The position numbers were made by a program, and so were the translations under genes. A stretch of 64,000 nucleotides of DNA, taken from assembly GCA_963930775.1 (NCBI GenBank), contig OZ005690.1, forward strand, positions 8,044,225-8,108,224, written 5' to 3'. The DNA comes from Cliona cf. orientalis. Its lineage: Eukaryota > Porifera > Demospongiae > Clionaida > Clionaidae. The notes under the pieces were generated by a model, which was given only the letters and a program-made list of their open reading frames with translations, was not told the DNA's origin and made no database searches. Every line of letters begins with the position of its first letter. The stretch's first letter is position 1. Shown here piece after piece: positions 1 through 10,401 of the stretch.

Positions 1-1
1 G

Positions 2-313
2 GATGGTTACATTGCTATCAAACGAACACTTGCAGGGAGGGAGAGGGAAGCTGAGGAGAGATATACTACTGCTTGTGTACCCAAACAAGCATGCCACAAT
101 GAGCGTGATACGTGGATGTTGTTTCGACTCTTATCAGCAGAATTTATCCCGTCTCGTCACCAAGATATTAAGGAAAAAAAAGAGGAACAGAAATCAGGTG
201 AGGAAGTTCCTGCAAGACAGGAAATGGGTGGAGTAGGAAGTGTGCTGAAGACATCAGCAGCAAACATGAAGACATTGAACTCCATACCATGCCATGTTAG
301 TCTGATGGGCTAA
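2..313 (+). CDS. 3' end of an unidentified protein-coding gene (partial)
   Basis: The frame starting at base 2 is open to a TAA at 311-313, about 103 codons. The predicted segment is rich in Arg, Lys and Glu, with a more hydrophobic stretch around WMLFRLLSAEF followed by a charged run containing KEKKEEQKS. I do not recognise the family. The gene must enter from beyond the left edge. A possible splice acceptor (TTGCAG at about 30-35) and a possible donor (CAGGTGAGG near 195-203) mean that part of the stretch could be intron. It converges on CMPK2, whose stop lies 434 bp downstream on the other strand. The composition looks coding, but the identity is unknown. Confidence 0.4.
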   Translation, partial: DGYIAIKRTLAGREREAEERYTTACVPKQACHNERDTWMLFRLLSAEFIPSRHQDIKEKKEEQKSGEEVPARQEMGGVGSVLKTSAANMKTLNSIPCHVSLMG

Positions 314-746
314 AGACTCTACGTATCAATGTATTATACACAAAGTAAACGAACAGTAATTCTTGTCCAGATAAGTGCGTACTTGATATAAGAATAAGTA
401 ACATCAGTGAACACACTAGATATTTTGATGTATTATAGATTCAGTTGGAAATCTATAGCTACACTTGACTAATTTTTATCGGATTAGAATTTAAAGTATT
501 AATTTTTAGTTATTGTATGATCGAATGGAAAGTGAACATGGACCGGGCAATCTATAGAAAATTAACTGGTTTAAGTGGCGCCAAACATTCAGAATGCCAA
601 ACTTAATTTCCACCAAAATTTAATTATTAAAATCGATGAGTAGCTTGCTATAGTACACTAACTGAATAGCTATCTAATTAACTACAGGAGTAGCATAATA
701 ATAATAAGCACTAGCTGTTTTAATGTACGTTGATAGTTTATAAATG
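314..746. other. Intergenic, convergent 3' ends
   Basis: AT-rich stretch between the + strand partial gene and the minus-strand CMPK2 stop. I see no further coding signal, RNA gene or inverted-repeat element here. Confidence 0.6.
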
Positions 747-3700
747 TTAGATGTTTATGTTTGGCAGTCGTTGCCTAACTTTTCCCAAAACACTCTGTAG
801 AACCTCATCAGGTGAGCCACTGGCATCAACAATATCCAAGCATGGTTCAGCCATTCTCCTGTAGCACTCCAGTAACCTGCAGCAGGCAGGTGAAGATGAT
901 CAACTAAAAGTTAACAGTTATGTGCAGTGAATATTCACACATAATCATAGCCCTGCTATGCATGTGGCTACTGCACGACAGGGTGGGTGGGACTCTTTCT
1001 AGCTGTGTGTGATTGGTGGGGGGGGGGGGGGGGGGGTGAAGGTTCATATAGTGTATATTGGTGGGTGTGACTATTGGTCATTTGTTATTGTGCAGGCTCA
1101 AACGGAACCAAAACAACGTGTACTATTCCACTATTCCGTGTGTTATACAGAACAGGGGTGTCTGCATGATATTCAAGAGGTGAGGTACTCTCACTGGTGT
1201 TATCCTTACACTCTTGGTTGTGGTAACAAGGAAATAATATTATTTGTTGGTAGTTGCTTAGCAACCAAAGTTTTTATAGCCAATTTGCCGGCTATGGGAA
1301 GGGGTTGGGTCATCATAAAGTAGGCCAATGATGAACAGAGGTCAACTACCAACAAAATAGTTATCTGCATCTCATACACCCCAATTACTGGCAGATAACT
1401 ATTATGCGGGCATGCTCAATAACATACATGACATTATGCTTATATAAGAGGAAGCATGCACTTAATCAAAGGGCTATAAATTATAAGATACAGTATTATG
1501 CAGGGCCAACAACGTGTCATGACGTTTAAATAAGAAATTATAGACTGCTCCAGTCTCTGTGAATCATACAGGCAGCTTGCTGTATGCATGTAATAAAGTC
1601 TGCACAAAACTATGCACTTAATAACGTATATTATTCTATGCACCTAACAGTGTTCTGTGCTTCATACCTAGAATACGTTAATGGCAAGTTTATCACACTT
1701 ATAGTATTACTAACCTTTCTTGAAACAGTTTGCTTTTATCCAATTTTGTTTCCTCTTCAGTGAGCTGTTCTCCTCGACCTAGCAGTCGTCGACGACGCTC
1801 CTCTGCACTCACAACCAGCAGTACAGCCATCTATAAGGTAATCAAAAAGAGAAGACCCACAATGAATCATAGCAAGCAAGTATACCATATTTATGCTAAT
1901 AGAACACAAGCTAAAAATAGTTATGATTTAAATTTTAGCGCGATTTTTTGGTAAAGGTCGTCACACTCAGTCTCTGCATTAAGAGAAGTCCTAGAACGCG
2001 AATTTTCTTGAGCTAATTAGATCTTGCATTTATTTGCATAAACACGGTAATCAGAAGCCAATGTCAATGTGTTCACCACTGGCAAAATTATGACATTGTA
2101 ATAATATCATTATACTAGTAAAACATCCACTAGGCTATACAATTTTGTATGGCCAAGGCTTAGTGAACAGTGTAAGAAAGTGGTCGTTGAAACTGCATTC
2201 TAACCTGTGGTTTTAAGAGATCTTGTGGCCACTTGTAAATATCATGTCCCAGGGGCGGAATGGCTGAAGCACCACCACATCCAACCTCTGTTGCTATCGC
2301 ATAAGCGGCTGAACTGTGCCAAAATCTGGTGGTACAATGATACAAACAATAATAATGAGCACCGTGTAACGACGCAAATGCGACCCCGACCCAATCGCGA
2401 TATGCTGGTATGTACGCCGCCATGATCGCTGGACAGTACGGATGGTTAGCAGGGTTAGTGTGGGAGGGGTGGGATAATAACCACAGAAAAGTAAATTGCT
2501 ACTGGGGATGTAAATACTTGTACTATGAATTTTGGAATTTTCAGAAACTCTAGGATTTCGCTTATCAATTATTATTTATACAATGTACCCTCAAAAATTC
2601 ATGCTGTGGTGAGGACTATGAATTTAATCTGCTGGCTCCATTGAGGCTACTGGTTAGCCTCACGCCAGGCTCTCCCATGCGAAAAATAAAGGAGGGAAGG
2701 GGGAGGGAGAGGCGGGAGAGCCTGGCGCGAGGCTAGCTACTGGTTGTTTATGATGTTTATTTAGTTATCAGAGGAATAGAGATATTGATGAGACCTGAGC
2801 GAGAAGCAATGGAGATTGTCGACTGTTTCCTTATTATAAGAACAGAAAGTATGCTAGATGATTCACTTGCGGTATTTTTTCTGAAAATTCAGCACAAAAA
2901 TTTAATAATTAAACTTAATACTCAAGCCTTGCTCACTTCTCGATAAACAGTAAGCAGTTCAATTGTGCATGTTCCTGTCTATAGCATAATTTTATATTAT
3001 GTGTGTCAATAATCCAGTAAAATTATCTGGTGCCAATTTTTAGAAGAGGATATACAGTAATAGTCATTCCATAACAGGTGGATTGGTTTACCTGTCCACC
3101 ACCACTGGTCCAGCCTGGGAAGCTGAGGCCATCTCTTGAGCAGCAATGTAGTTACCAAGGGTATAAAATGCCCGTCTGATTAGGGATGGGTAAGCATCAA
3201 ATGTTGGACGCAGACTTCGAAGGCAGCTAGGTGGAGTTCCAAGAAGACTAGCATTCAGCGACTCTGACAGCTTTTTGCAAAGTGTACTTTTTCCTAAAAA
3301 TAATAATTATTATAAGCACAATAATATTATCATTAACAGTGATCTAATAATATAATGCAGTCACTATTCTTAGCTGGTGTCTCATAAATGGCCGATTTCT
3401 CAATTACACATAATAATGGACTTTTGCCACCAACCTACTACCTACTGATCCAGCATAATATTATTACTAGCCTAAGGGTGATGTAAATCATCGAGGGGGC
3501 GAGCCTTCGCTCACAGCATAGTAAAGGGTTGCCCTTCTACTATCTTCGATCCAAAGTATATGTACATGTACAAGTAGTTATAGCTATCGTCATTAACTGA
3601 GCACAATCTATTGTAGCCATAAAGATCAAGAAAGGAAGTAAAATGTATAGTTTAATATTAAACAATTGTGTACTACATTCCCAGTATGCCGGGAGCTTTG

Positions 3701-5196
3701 GTCCCTATGAGGCTACAGAATTGTCTGGGTAACTATATATAGCTAGCTTGGATCCGCGTTCGTAGCCGATTACAGAAATTAGATCATACCTAGACTTAGA
3801 CTACATGGACTTGTTGCCATAGAAACTTTTCTTGTGTAGCTTACTGATGCCTTATCTTTGCTTGTTTTCTAGCCGTCTACTCAAGCTGGACGCGAGCTGC
3901 ATCTTTTGGTGAGCTACATTTAGTGTTAGCGCGGCTAATGTTGACAATCTTTACTGCAATGATTATGCGCATGCGCTATGAGCTAGCGAATACGTGGCCG
4001 ACATATCGCTACATACATACAAACATGTAGATACATACATACATGCATACATAAGTACAGTGATTTTCTCGTAGTACTGATTAGTGTGGGGCTCACTCAG
4101 GCTCGCCCAAATTATATCTTCATAGTAACGATAAACAGAGCTCATACATAAATGTACCCTGGGCCTTACATGCACTTAAATAATAGGTACACCGTACACA
4201 CACCTGCTGCGTCTAATCCTTCCACGACGATGATAGGGTGTTTTGGTAAGGGTGGCGAGAGATATCCTCCTTGAAGAGGAATGGAGTGCTCAGCAGCAAC
4301 AGCCATCAGCTCCTTCATACCATCCATCTCCAATGCCTTGACATAATATAATATTATAGACAAAATCAATGAGATACTAGATGTTTATGGTAAAATAAGC
4401 ATCTTCATTACTTATACATGTAATGGTAAGATTGGCTCCATTCAAAATCAATGACAAGCATCAGCCAAAATTTAAATCTGAACCTGGGAAAATGTTTCAC
4501 TATACAGTAAAGACTTTAACTCACATTCATTTCAGAGAATACTTGCTGGAACTTTCCAACACTGTGAAAGACAGAGTGGTAGTTAGAGTGAGCGAATACA
4601 GGGTGACAGGCAGGGAGGTCAACTCGAACTAGAGGAGATACCGCTTCCGTCTTCTGACTGGGAACAGCCACAAGATCCTGATAGATACTTCCATCTCTCT
4701 CGTTATATTCATAGTATCCCGCCTGACCGTACTCCACACATACGGTATTGACAAACTTTCGAGCATTTTTTACGACCTCAGAATCATCAGCGACGACAAG
4801 AGTGAGTCCTCGTTCAAAATGGCTGGAATCATCGGGAAAGAATCCATAGCACCTGTGCATGGACGAACCAGCTGGTTTTCGCTTCAATAAATCTTTCTCC
4901 AACTTATCATAATCAATTGCATTCTTTACGTCACTCTGAGAAATGTCTCCTGGATTGTAGGCTGTGAATGCAAACGAAACGGTGGAAGGGAACTTTCCAT
5001 GGAAGGTTGCGGTGAGGGTTTCTTTGTGAACTTTGACAGCATCCCGTGTGGTAGGATCAGAGAGTACTTTTTCACTGCAAAAGTACACCGGTCCGTCGTC
5101 GAGCTCTACGGCGTTCACTGCCAGGTCCCAATCTCGCTGTAGTCCGCTAGCCATCCTCTTTGGAAGAAGCCGGTAACAAACTTGCCTCAGAAACAT
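747..5196 (-). CDS. CMPK2: Mitochondrial-type UMP-CMP kinase 2, complete, six exons
   Basis: Exons on the minus strand: 5196-4525, 4336-4204, 3293-3092, 2325-2205, 1830-1715, 876-747 (stop TAA 747-749). All junctions are GT-AG and the frame is kept, giving 457 codons; human CMPK2 has 449. The kinase half shows the P-loop GLDAAGKST (about 264-272), PPSC, RRAFYTLGNYIAA, VVVDR/FWHSSAAYAIATEV, WPQDLLKP and the lid-like ERRRRLLGRG, all matching the vertebrate enzyme as I remember it. The first exon encodes the less conserved N-terminal region. It starts with MFLRQVCYRLLPKR, a basic amphipathic stretch fitting a mitochondrial targeting peptide (inference). CMPK2 phosphorylates UMP, CMP and deoxy forms. 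It is a known partner of viperin, supplying nucleotide for ddhCTP production. The ATG lies only 234 bp after the viperin stop on the same strand. Confidence 0.93.
2655..2735. mobile_element. 81-bp hairpin MITE with 9-bp target duplication
   Basis: Terminal inverted repeats begin TAGCCTC (2655-2676 against 2714-2735, with few mismatches). The element is flanked by a perfect direct repeat GCTACTGGT (2646-2654 and 2736-2744). It lies in CMPK2 intron 3. A 9-bp duplication suggests Mutator-type mobilisation (inference). The same family recurs at 62582-62661. Confidence 0.85.
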
Positions 5197-5430
5197 GCCA
5201 TCGGGTACGGGTCATCATACCATAGATAGTACACCCACCACAGATTAGCACTAATTAGCGCATGCGTGCTGCTGCTCAATAATCGGTTAATGAAGTGATC
5301 GATGGTACTATTGTATAGGTGTTGCATGCCTAGTGCTCATTTACCAAGAGTGTACTGGGTAGTGCTACGAGTGTGCAATGGTAACAACATAACTGGATTA
5401 AAATTAGGAAGAGATAGCGGCAGCTACTGT
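5197..5430 (-). promoter_or_regulatory. 234-bp viperin-to-CMPK2 gap
   Basis: This is the whole space between the viperin stop (5431-5433) and the CMPK2 ATG. Reading the minus strand, I find no AATAAA or ATTAAA here. The two genes may therefore share a transcript, or the CMPK2 promoter may sit in the viperin 3' end. No specific promoter element is recognised. Confidence 0.4.
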
Positions 5431-8400
5431 CTACCAGTCAAGTCTCATATCTCCCTTGCTCCATACATAGCGTCCTCCTCTTTTCAAGAACATAGTTTCA
5501 TCAAAACCACTAAACTTCATGGCTTCACTCACACCAACGTCGAGGATAGATTTGGACGGATCCTTTCTTCCTTTGGTGCAATCCAGAAACCTCATCTATT
5601 ATTATTTTTATGGTTATTAATAAGGTCAATGTAATAGTTAGCTAGTTATTACATATTCATCCAAAATGAGATAGGAATCCCTCATCATATTATTTGATTC
5701 CGGTACCAGCTGTGGAACGGACTGGTGTCGCTGAATGAATCTTTCAAACTGTTCATCTGTGATGATAAATGTTAGTGCATTTCTTTTAGCTTCAGGGCCA
5801 ACATTCTCCCCTTCAATAAGCAAGCACTGAAACACCTGTAGAGGGATAGTAGTTGATAGTATTCATATTTGAAATTATGGTAAATATTATTATTATCTTA
5901 TCTGCTCTTTGAGCATTTTTACATCAATGAATAATGTGAGATCCAAGAATGAGGCTCATACAAGCATAATATAGTAAACCTCTGATAATAATAGACTGCA
6001 ATTCTTGTGGAATTGTATGTACACAGGGAAGCCATGACATTGTATCATATTAATTATTATGCATGTTGTCAGCTCAAGTTTCTGGTACACATTGAATGGC
6101 CCAGATAATGGCAAGCAAATTCACTGGAGTTCCAGGTAATGTCACTCAGTGGTGTCACCATGCAGGGGGGTGCATGTGGGTTCATTACCCAATCTGTGCA
6201 CCTGTGCACCCATCCTATACAATGTCATGTGCAATTCTGTTTACCTGTAGCCTGTCACAGTATGCATGTTTCATGTCATGTATATATCACTACTTGCTTA
6301 CATAGACTGTCTAGTACCTAAGTTATTAATAGTACTACAATGTCATGTATACCATAGTACACTTCCACTAGCTTTACATATCCGCCTGTTATGTTTAGTT
6401 ACTTTCAATAACTTGCACCAGTTAGATAACTTACAGGTAGAGACACCACTGGTGTCACTTGCAACATGACATGGTTTGTGATTAGACCTGGGCCAAAATT
6501 TAATAATTTTTTGAATAATAGGCAGCTTCTTGAAGAAGTCGAATAATGGGCTTTTCAACTAGTCAAGGAAGTAGTGCGCATACACAATATGTGCTTAAAA
6601 TAGAAAACTTTGCGTCGTGTGACATGAATCTGTGATCAAATGGAGGAAGCACTTGAGCAAACAGCTCAGATAACTAGTCATCGATCATTTCTGGGAGTGC
6701 TATATAAAAAGTTCCTTTAGCCTCAGAATTTACAATATTAAAAGAGAAAAGTTTCATGTAATCCAGCACTTGCTGCCTAAAATGTATATGTACATTCTGG
6801 TCATCACGTTTCATTTGCATTTTGTCAGCGTTTTTGAATAGCTAGTAGGCAACTTTCTCTTGAATAATGGGGTAGATAAGTGAAGAATAATAATGGGCAA
6901 ATTTCATTATTAAATTTTGGCCCAGGCCTATTTGGAGCCAGCTGCCAGTCTCAACTACATGGTGCACTGAACTGAACGAGATTTCTTGTCATTGATACCC
7001 TGCACATGCATTTCTAACACGTGCATGCATGTCATGTGTGACAAACAAACAGTTATGCCTTATGCTGACAGAATTACTGGAATCAGATAACTCTTGACCA
7101 AAGTAGGTAATGTGGCTCTGCATGGTTAGATTCATGGGCTATGTGGCCGTGGTAGCTGTAGCCTATGAATGTGATCAGCTGGGGGAGACTATCAAGTTCC
7201 TCCCCCTGAGTATACATACAAAATCATGTATAGTAGTTCTGGAGAAAGCATGAATGCATGCTACTCTTGTGGACAATGAATATCATCATGAGGTGCAGTA
7301 AAACTACCAAATTCACAGGTACACGAAACCTGCTAAGACCTTCTTCTGAGTATCATCATTAATTGTAAATCTTGTAATATGAAATTCGGAATCAGAACTT
7401 ATTACACCTGACCTCAGGCAGTACAACAAGCTTTTGGTTAGGCGTTGATTGCTTGGTATAAGAGGCTAAAGAGTGCTAGGTGTGGGCAGGAGTACATCAC
7501 TAGGAGTGTGCAACCAACATAGTATAGTAGTAGTACAATCATCTCTTTCCAGATTGACATCACAGAATATCATTAATATGCAACACTAAAACCATGAAGC
7601 CTATAGCCATGAAGGTTGTATCTGCACTGTCCTATCAGTGTTTTGATGTATCTAACTGCAGCTGCAGCTATACAGAATGTAACTCAGTGATTGCAACTTA
7701 AGTACCTTATTCAGGCCCATGTGATATGTACAAGGGTGGTTGTGATGTCACATCTGGAAAGAGATGCTTGTACTATACTATTGTGTGCGTTGCACACTCC
7801 TTGTAATGTATGATCCTGGAGTAGCTAATAAAATTGATAGTAATTCTTGTGTGCATAATTCGTATGCACGAATGCAAGACCCGGTGTGTGTGTGTGTATG
7901 TGTATTGACCCCTCAGATGAGATAGCTATAGTACATTATAATACATGTACATGTAGCTTATCTTGAACTACATGTATGTATCGGTTCAAATTCAGCTGCT
8001 GATATTACGGTTATGAGTACATTAATATTACCTTCCATCGGACTGGGTTTAGCTCGATAATCTCCTGGCTCATGTCTTCCTCCAGGTTGTGAGTGTTCAC
8101 CACAGTATTGATCTTGAATGCAACCCTGTAGTCTCGACACCACTCCTGTATCCTGCACAATCCACTCAAGTGGTTTTTGTTCCCTTGGCGTCTGCCAATC
8201 TCTATGTTTGTTTCTTCGTTGAAACTATCACAGGATATGGCCAAAATATCCAGATGTTTACCTGGAAATTAGGAGATATAGCTATGCATGGACTATGTTA
8301 TAGCACTTCATTAACCGAAAGTAGACAAAGTGTCCACTTCTCAAGTTTAGGTAACTGAATTAGAAAAGCATTCCTTAATTAAACATGTTTGCCAACAGAA

Positions 8401-9849
8401 AGTATGTATTTGGCACACCTTATACCACTTTTATTGCGTTGTGAGTGTAAAGAAGACTAGTTATTAAACCAAAACCCATACAACCATGATGTTACATGTT
8501 TATAGGCGAGATTGAGCTCCCGGATACCTAGGGGTATGTATAGCTAGCTAGTTAAATATCTTGGATGCTTAATTCAAATTCTTAGGGGGGAGAGGCTAGA
8601 GAGTTTTTGGGGGGGGGGGGGGGGGAGCTTCCTCCCTGTCCACCCCACTGGATGAAAACCCTGAATGCGTACGTACCATACTCCTGAAACCACTCTTCTG
8701 TTATGAGGCTTCCATTACTGACGATGGTCACACTTGGGAGCTGCAAGTCTTCTTTGCAGTAGCGAACCAGCTCTCCAACAAATTTGCCTTTCTGATGAAT
8801 GAAGGGTTCACCTCCACTGAAATTAATCTTCTCCATGCCTTTGTTGACGATCAAGTAACCCGGGCAGTGAGAATAGTATATAATTAGTATGTATTAGAGA
8901 AAAGTACATTGATATTGTTGATTAATAGGATAGCTATAAACTAGCAGTGATAATAATTATTGTACACATAATAGGTGTCACTATAAGTTATGTTGATCGA
9001 AGTTCTAAACTCGTTACGGTGATGGTTTGTTTTCGCAAGTTGTTATGTTATCAATAGACGCATACTATTTAAGATTTTCATGTAGTATAGCTACATCAAC
9101 TGCACTTAGTGTTTACTAGCTAGCACAAGCGGCTATAGATAACATACATGTAAGTAATCGTAACACAACAACAATAACAAACTAATATTCTGAGCGCTAT
9201 ATTATACATGTACAATGTCATATCATTGACTCAATGGGCCTGGCACTCATGCAATAATCTATGACATTGTATAATATTATTATTATTATAGGTGATTCAT
9301 TGCCACGATGTCATTGTAATATTATTATTAACATGTCATGTATGTGTAAAAACATGAAATCAAGCTAATCATCTGAAAGTTTTACCACTGATCCGGTATC
9401 TGGGTATGTGACCACACCCTAAACCCTTTGTACTGGTGCAGCTAATAAAATCATTGTAGTAGAGAAACATTATTATTGCAATGCATTGACTAACCTGCCT
9501 CGGAGAGCATCTTCAGACCACGTTTAGCCTCATCTATTGGCAGCACAAAGCTCGTCTTGGCGGTATGGAAGCAGAATCCGCATTGATAGTTGCACTGCCT
9601 GGTGAAGTGATAGTTCACACTCTGTGGTTTCCGATGAGCACTAGCACTGCTGCTGCTCAGGCTAGAGTGACCACATCCGCGACGATGGCTGAGCTCGAGG
9701 GCAACAGTGCAGCGGTGGTACGCCCACCAGAGCAGTGATGTCTCCAGCAAGCTGACAAAGACAGCAAATGCAAGGTCTAGGTACCAAGCCGGAGACTCCG
9801 AGTATGATGGTCGCACGTACGCAGACCCTCTTGTCATTGATATCTCCAT
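5431..9849 (-). CDS. RSAD2: Viperin, radical SAM antiviral enzyme, complete, five exons
   Basis: Exons on the minus strand: 9849-9495, 8838-8677, 8261-8032, 5835-5653, 5595-5431. All junctions are GT-AG and the frame is kept, giving 364 codons before TAG; human viperin has 361. The 4Fe-4S motif is CNYQCGFC (Cys about 86, 90, 93, CxxxCxxC). It is followed by [11 protein letters not shown], the SAM-binding [39 protein letters not shown] and SYLILDEY. The C-terminus is [10 protein letters not shown], matching the conserved Trp-ending tail that in vertebrates recruits the Fe-S assembly machinery. The N-terminus has a hydrophobic stretch (about 22-45) for membrane association. Viperin converts CTP to ddhCTP, a chain terminator. 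The start is the first in-frame ATG after a stop; an in-frame ATG four codons later is also possible. CMPK2 follows directly. Confidence 0.95.
6484..6928. mobile_element. MITE-like element in viperin intron 4
   Basis: Ends are inverted copies of ACCTGGGCCAAAATTTAATA (left from about 6485, right ending about 6928). The interior holds sub-repeats of GAATAATGGG. No coding capacity and no clear target duplication seen. Confidence 0.65.
7487..7825. mobile_element. Fold-back element with about 80-bp arms in viperin intron 4
   Basis: The left arm (about 7487-7565) and right arm (about 7740-7825) are inverted copies. They share GGAGTGTGCAAC, ATAGTATAGTA and CATCTCTTTCCAGAT. The spacer is about 175 bp and non-coding. 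Confidence 0.75.
8584..8663. repeat. Poly-G hairpin repeat beside the viperin exon 2 donor
   Basis: A run of about 18 G is followed by a G/C-rich complement and ends at CCACTGGATGAAAACCCTG. The same end (CAGGGTTT-CATCCAGTGG on the other strand) occurs at 34208-34227. The element ends about 12 bp from the 5' splice site of viperin exon 2 (GTACGT at 8676-8671). Confidence 0.6.
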
Positions 9850-10401
9850 AGGAGTTATGTTGTGCTGCACTCACGCGCTATAGCTAGTCTATTCCGCCTA
9901 TTTTATTGTTGATAGTCTCGCGCCGCGTGAACTTTTATAGCCCAGCACAGCATGCGCTGTGTTTTGGTGCTGCCCCGTACTATTTTTGCTATTAGTTTAT
10001 ATTACGTCATGCCTTACCTAGTGTATGATAAGCTAGCTATGTGATTGTAGCCAATCAATTGAATGCCAAAGCTGCCATGCATGCCAAATCTTCCAGGCCT
10101 GATTATCTGTGACATTCAGGGCCCATGCATCAATCCCACAAATTAAAGGAGCTGAGCCACTTCTCATAAGAATAGCAGATGCAGTGCAGTAATAATAATA
10201 TTAATTATCATACAATTACTCAAATTATTAATGTCATAATAATATGATAATAATAAATTAGTATGCTTAAATGTGAACCCCACCCTCCAGTGAAAGGTAT
10301 AAAACAATCAATGGCACAGCAATACATGGGGCATGATTAAAACAATTATTATTACACAAGTAAATTAGATCGATCATAGTGAACTATTGTGAACATTGAG
10401 C
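9850..10401. other. Viperin upstream region
   Basis: Region between the viperin start and the 3' end of the SH2D5-like gene, which lies upstream in the same direction. The viperin promoter must be here. I see no convincing TATA box, ISRE or NF-kB site by eye. The part from about 10180 on is AT-rich simple sequence. Confidence 0.4.

Noticed and set aside
9495..9874. Viperin start at 9870 (frame beginning MQHNITP)
   Set aside because: That codon is GTG, preceded by an in-frame TGA. The first ATG is at 9849.
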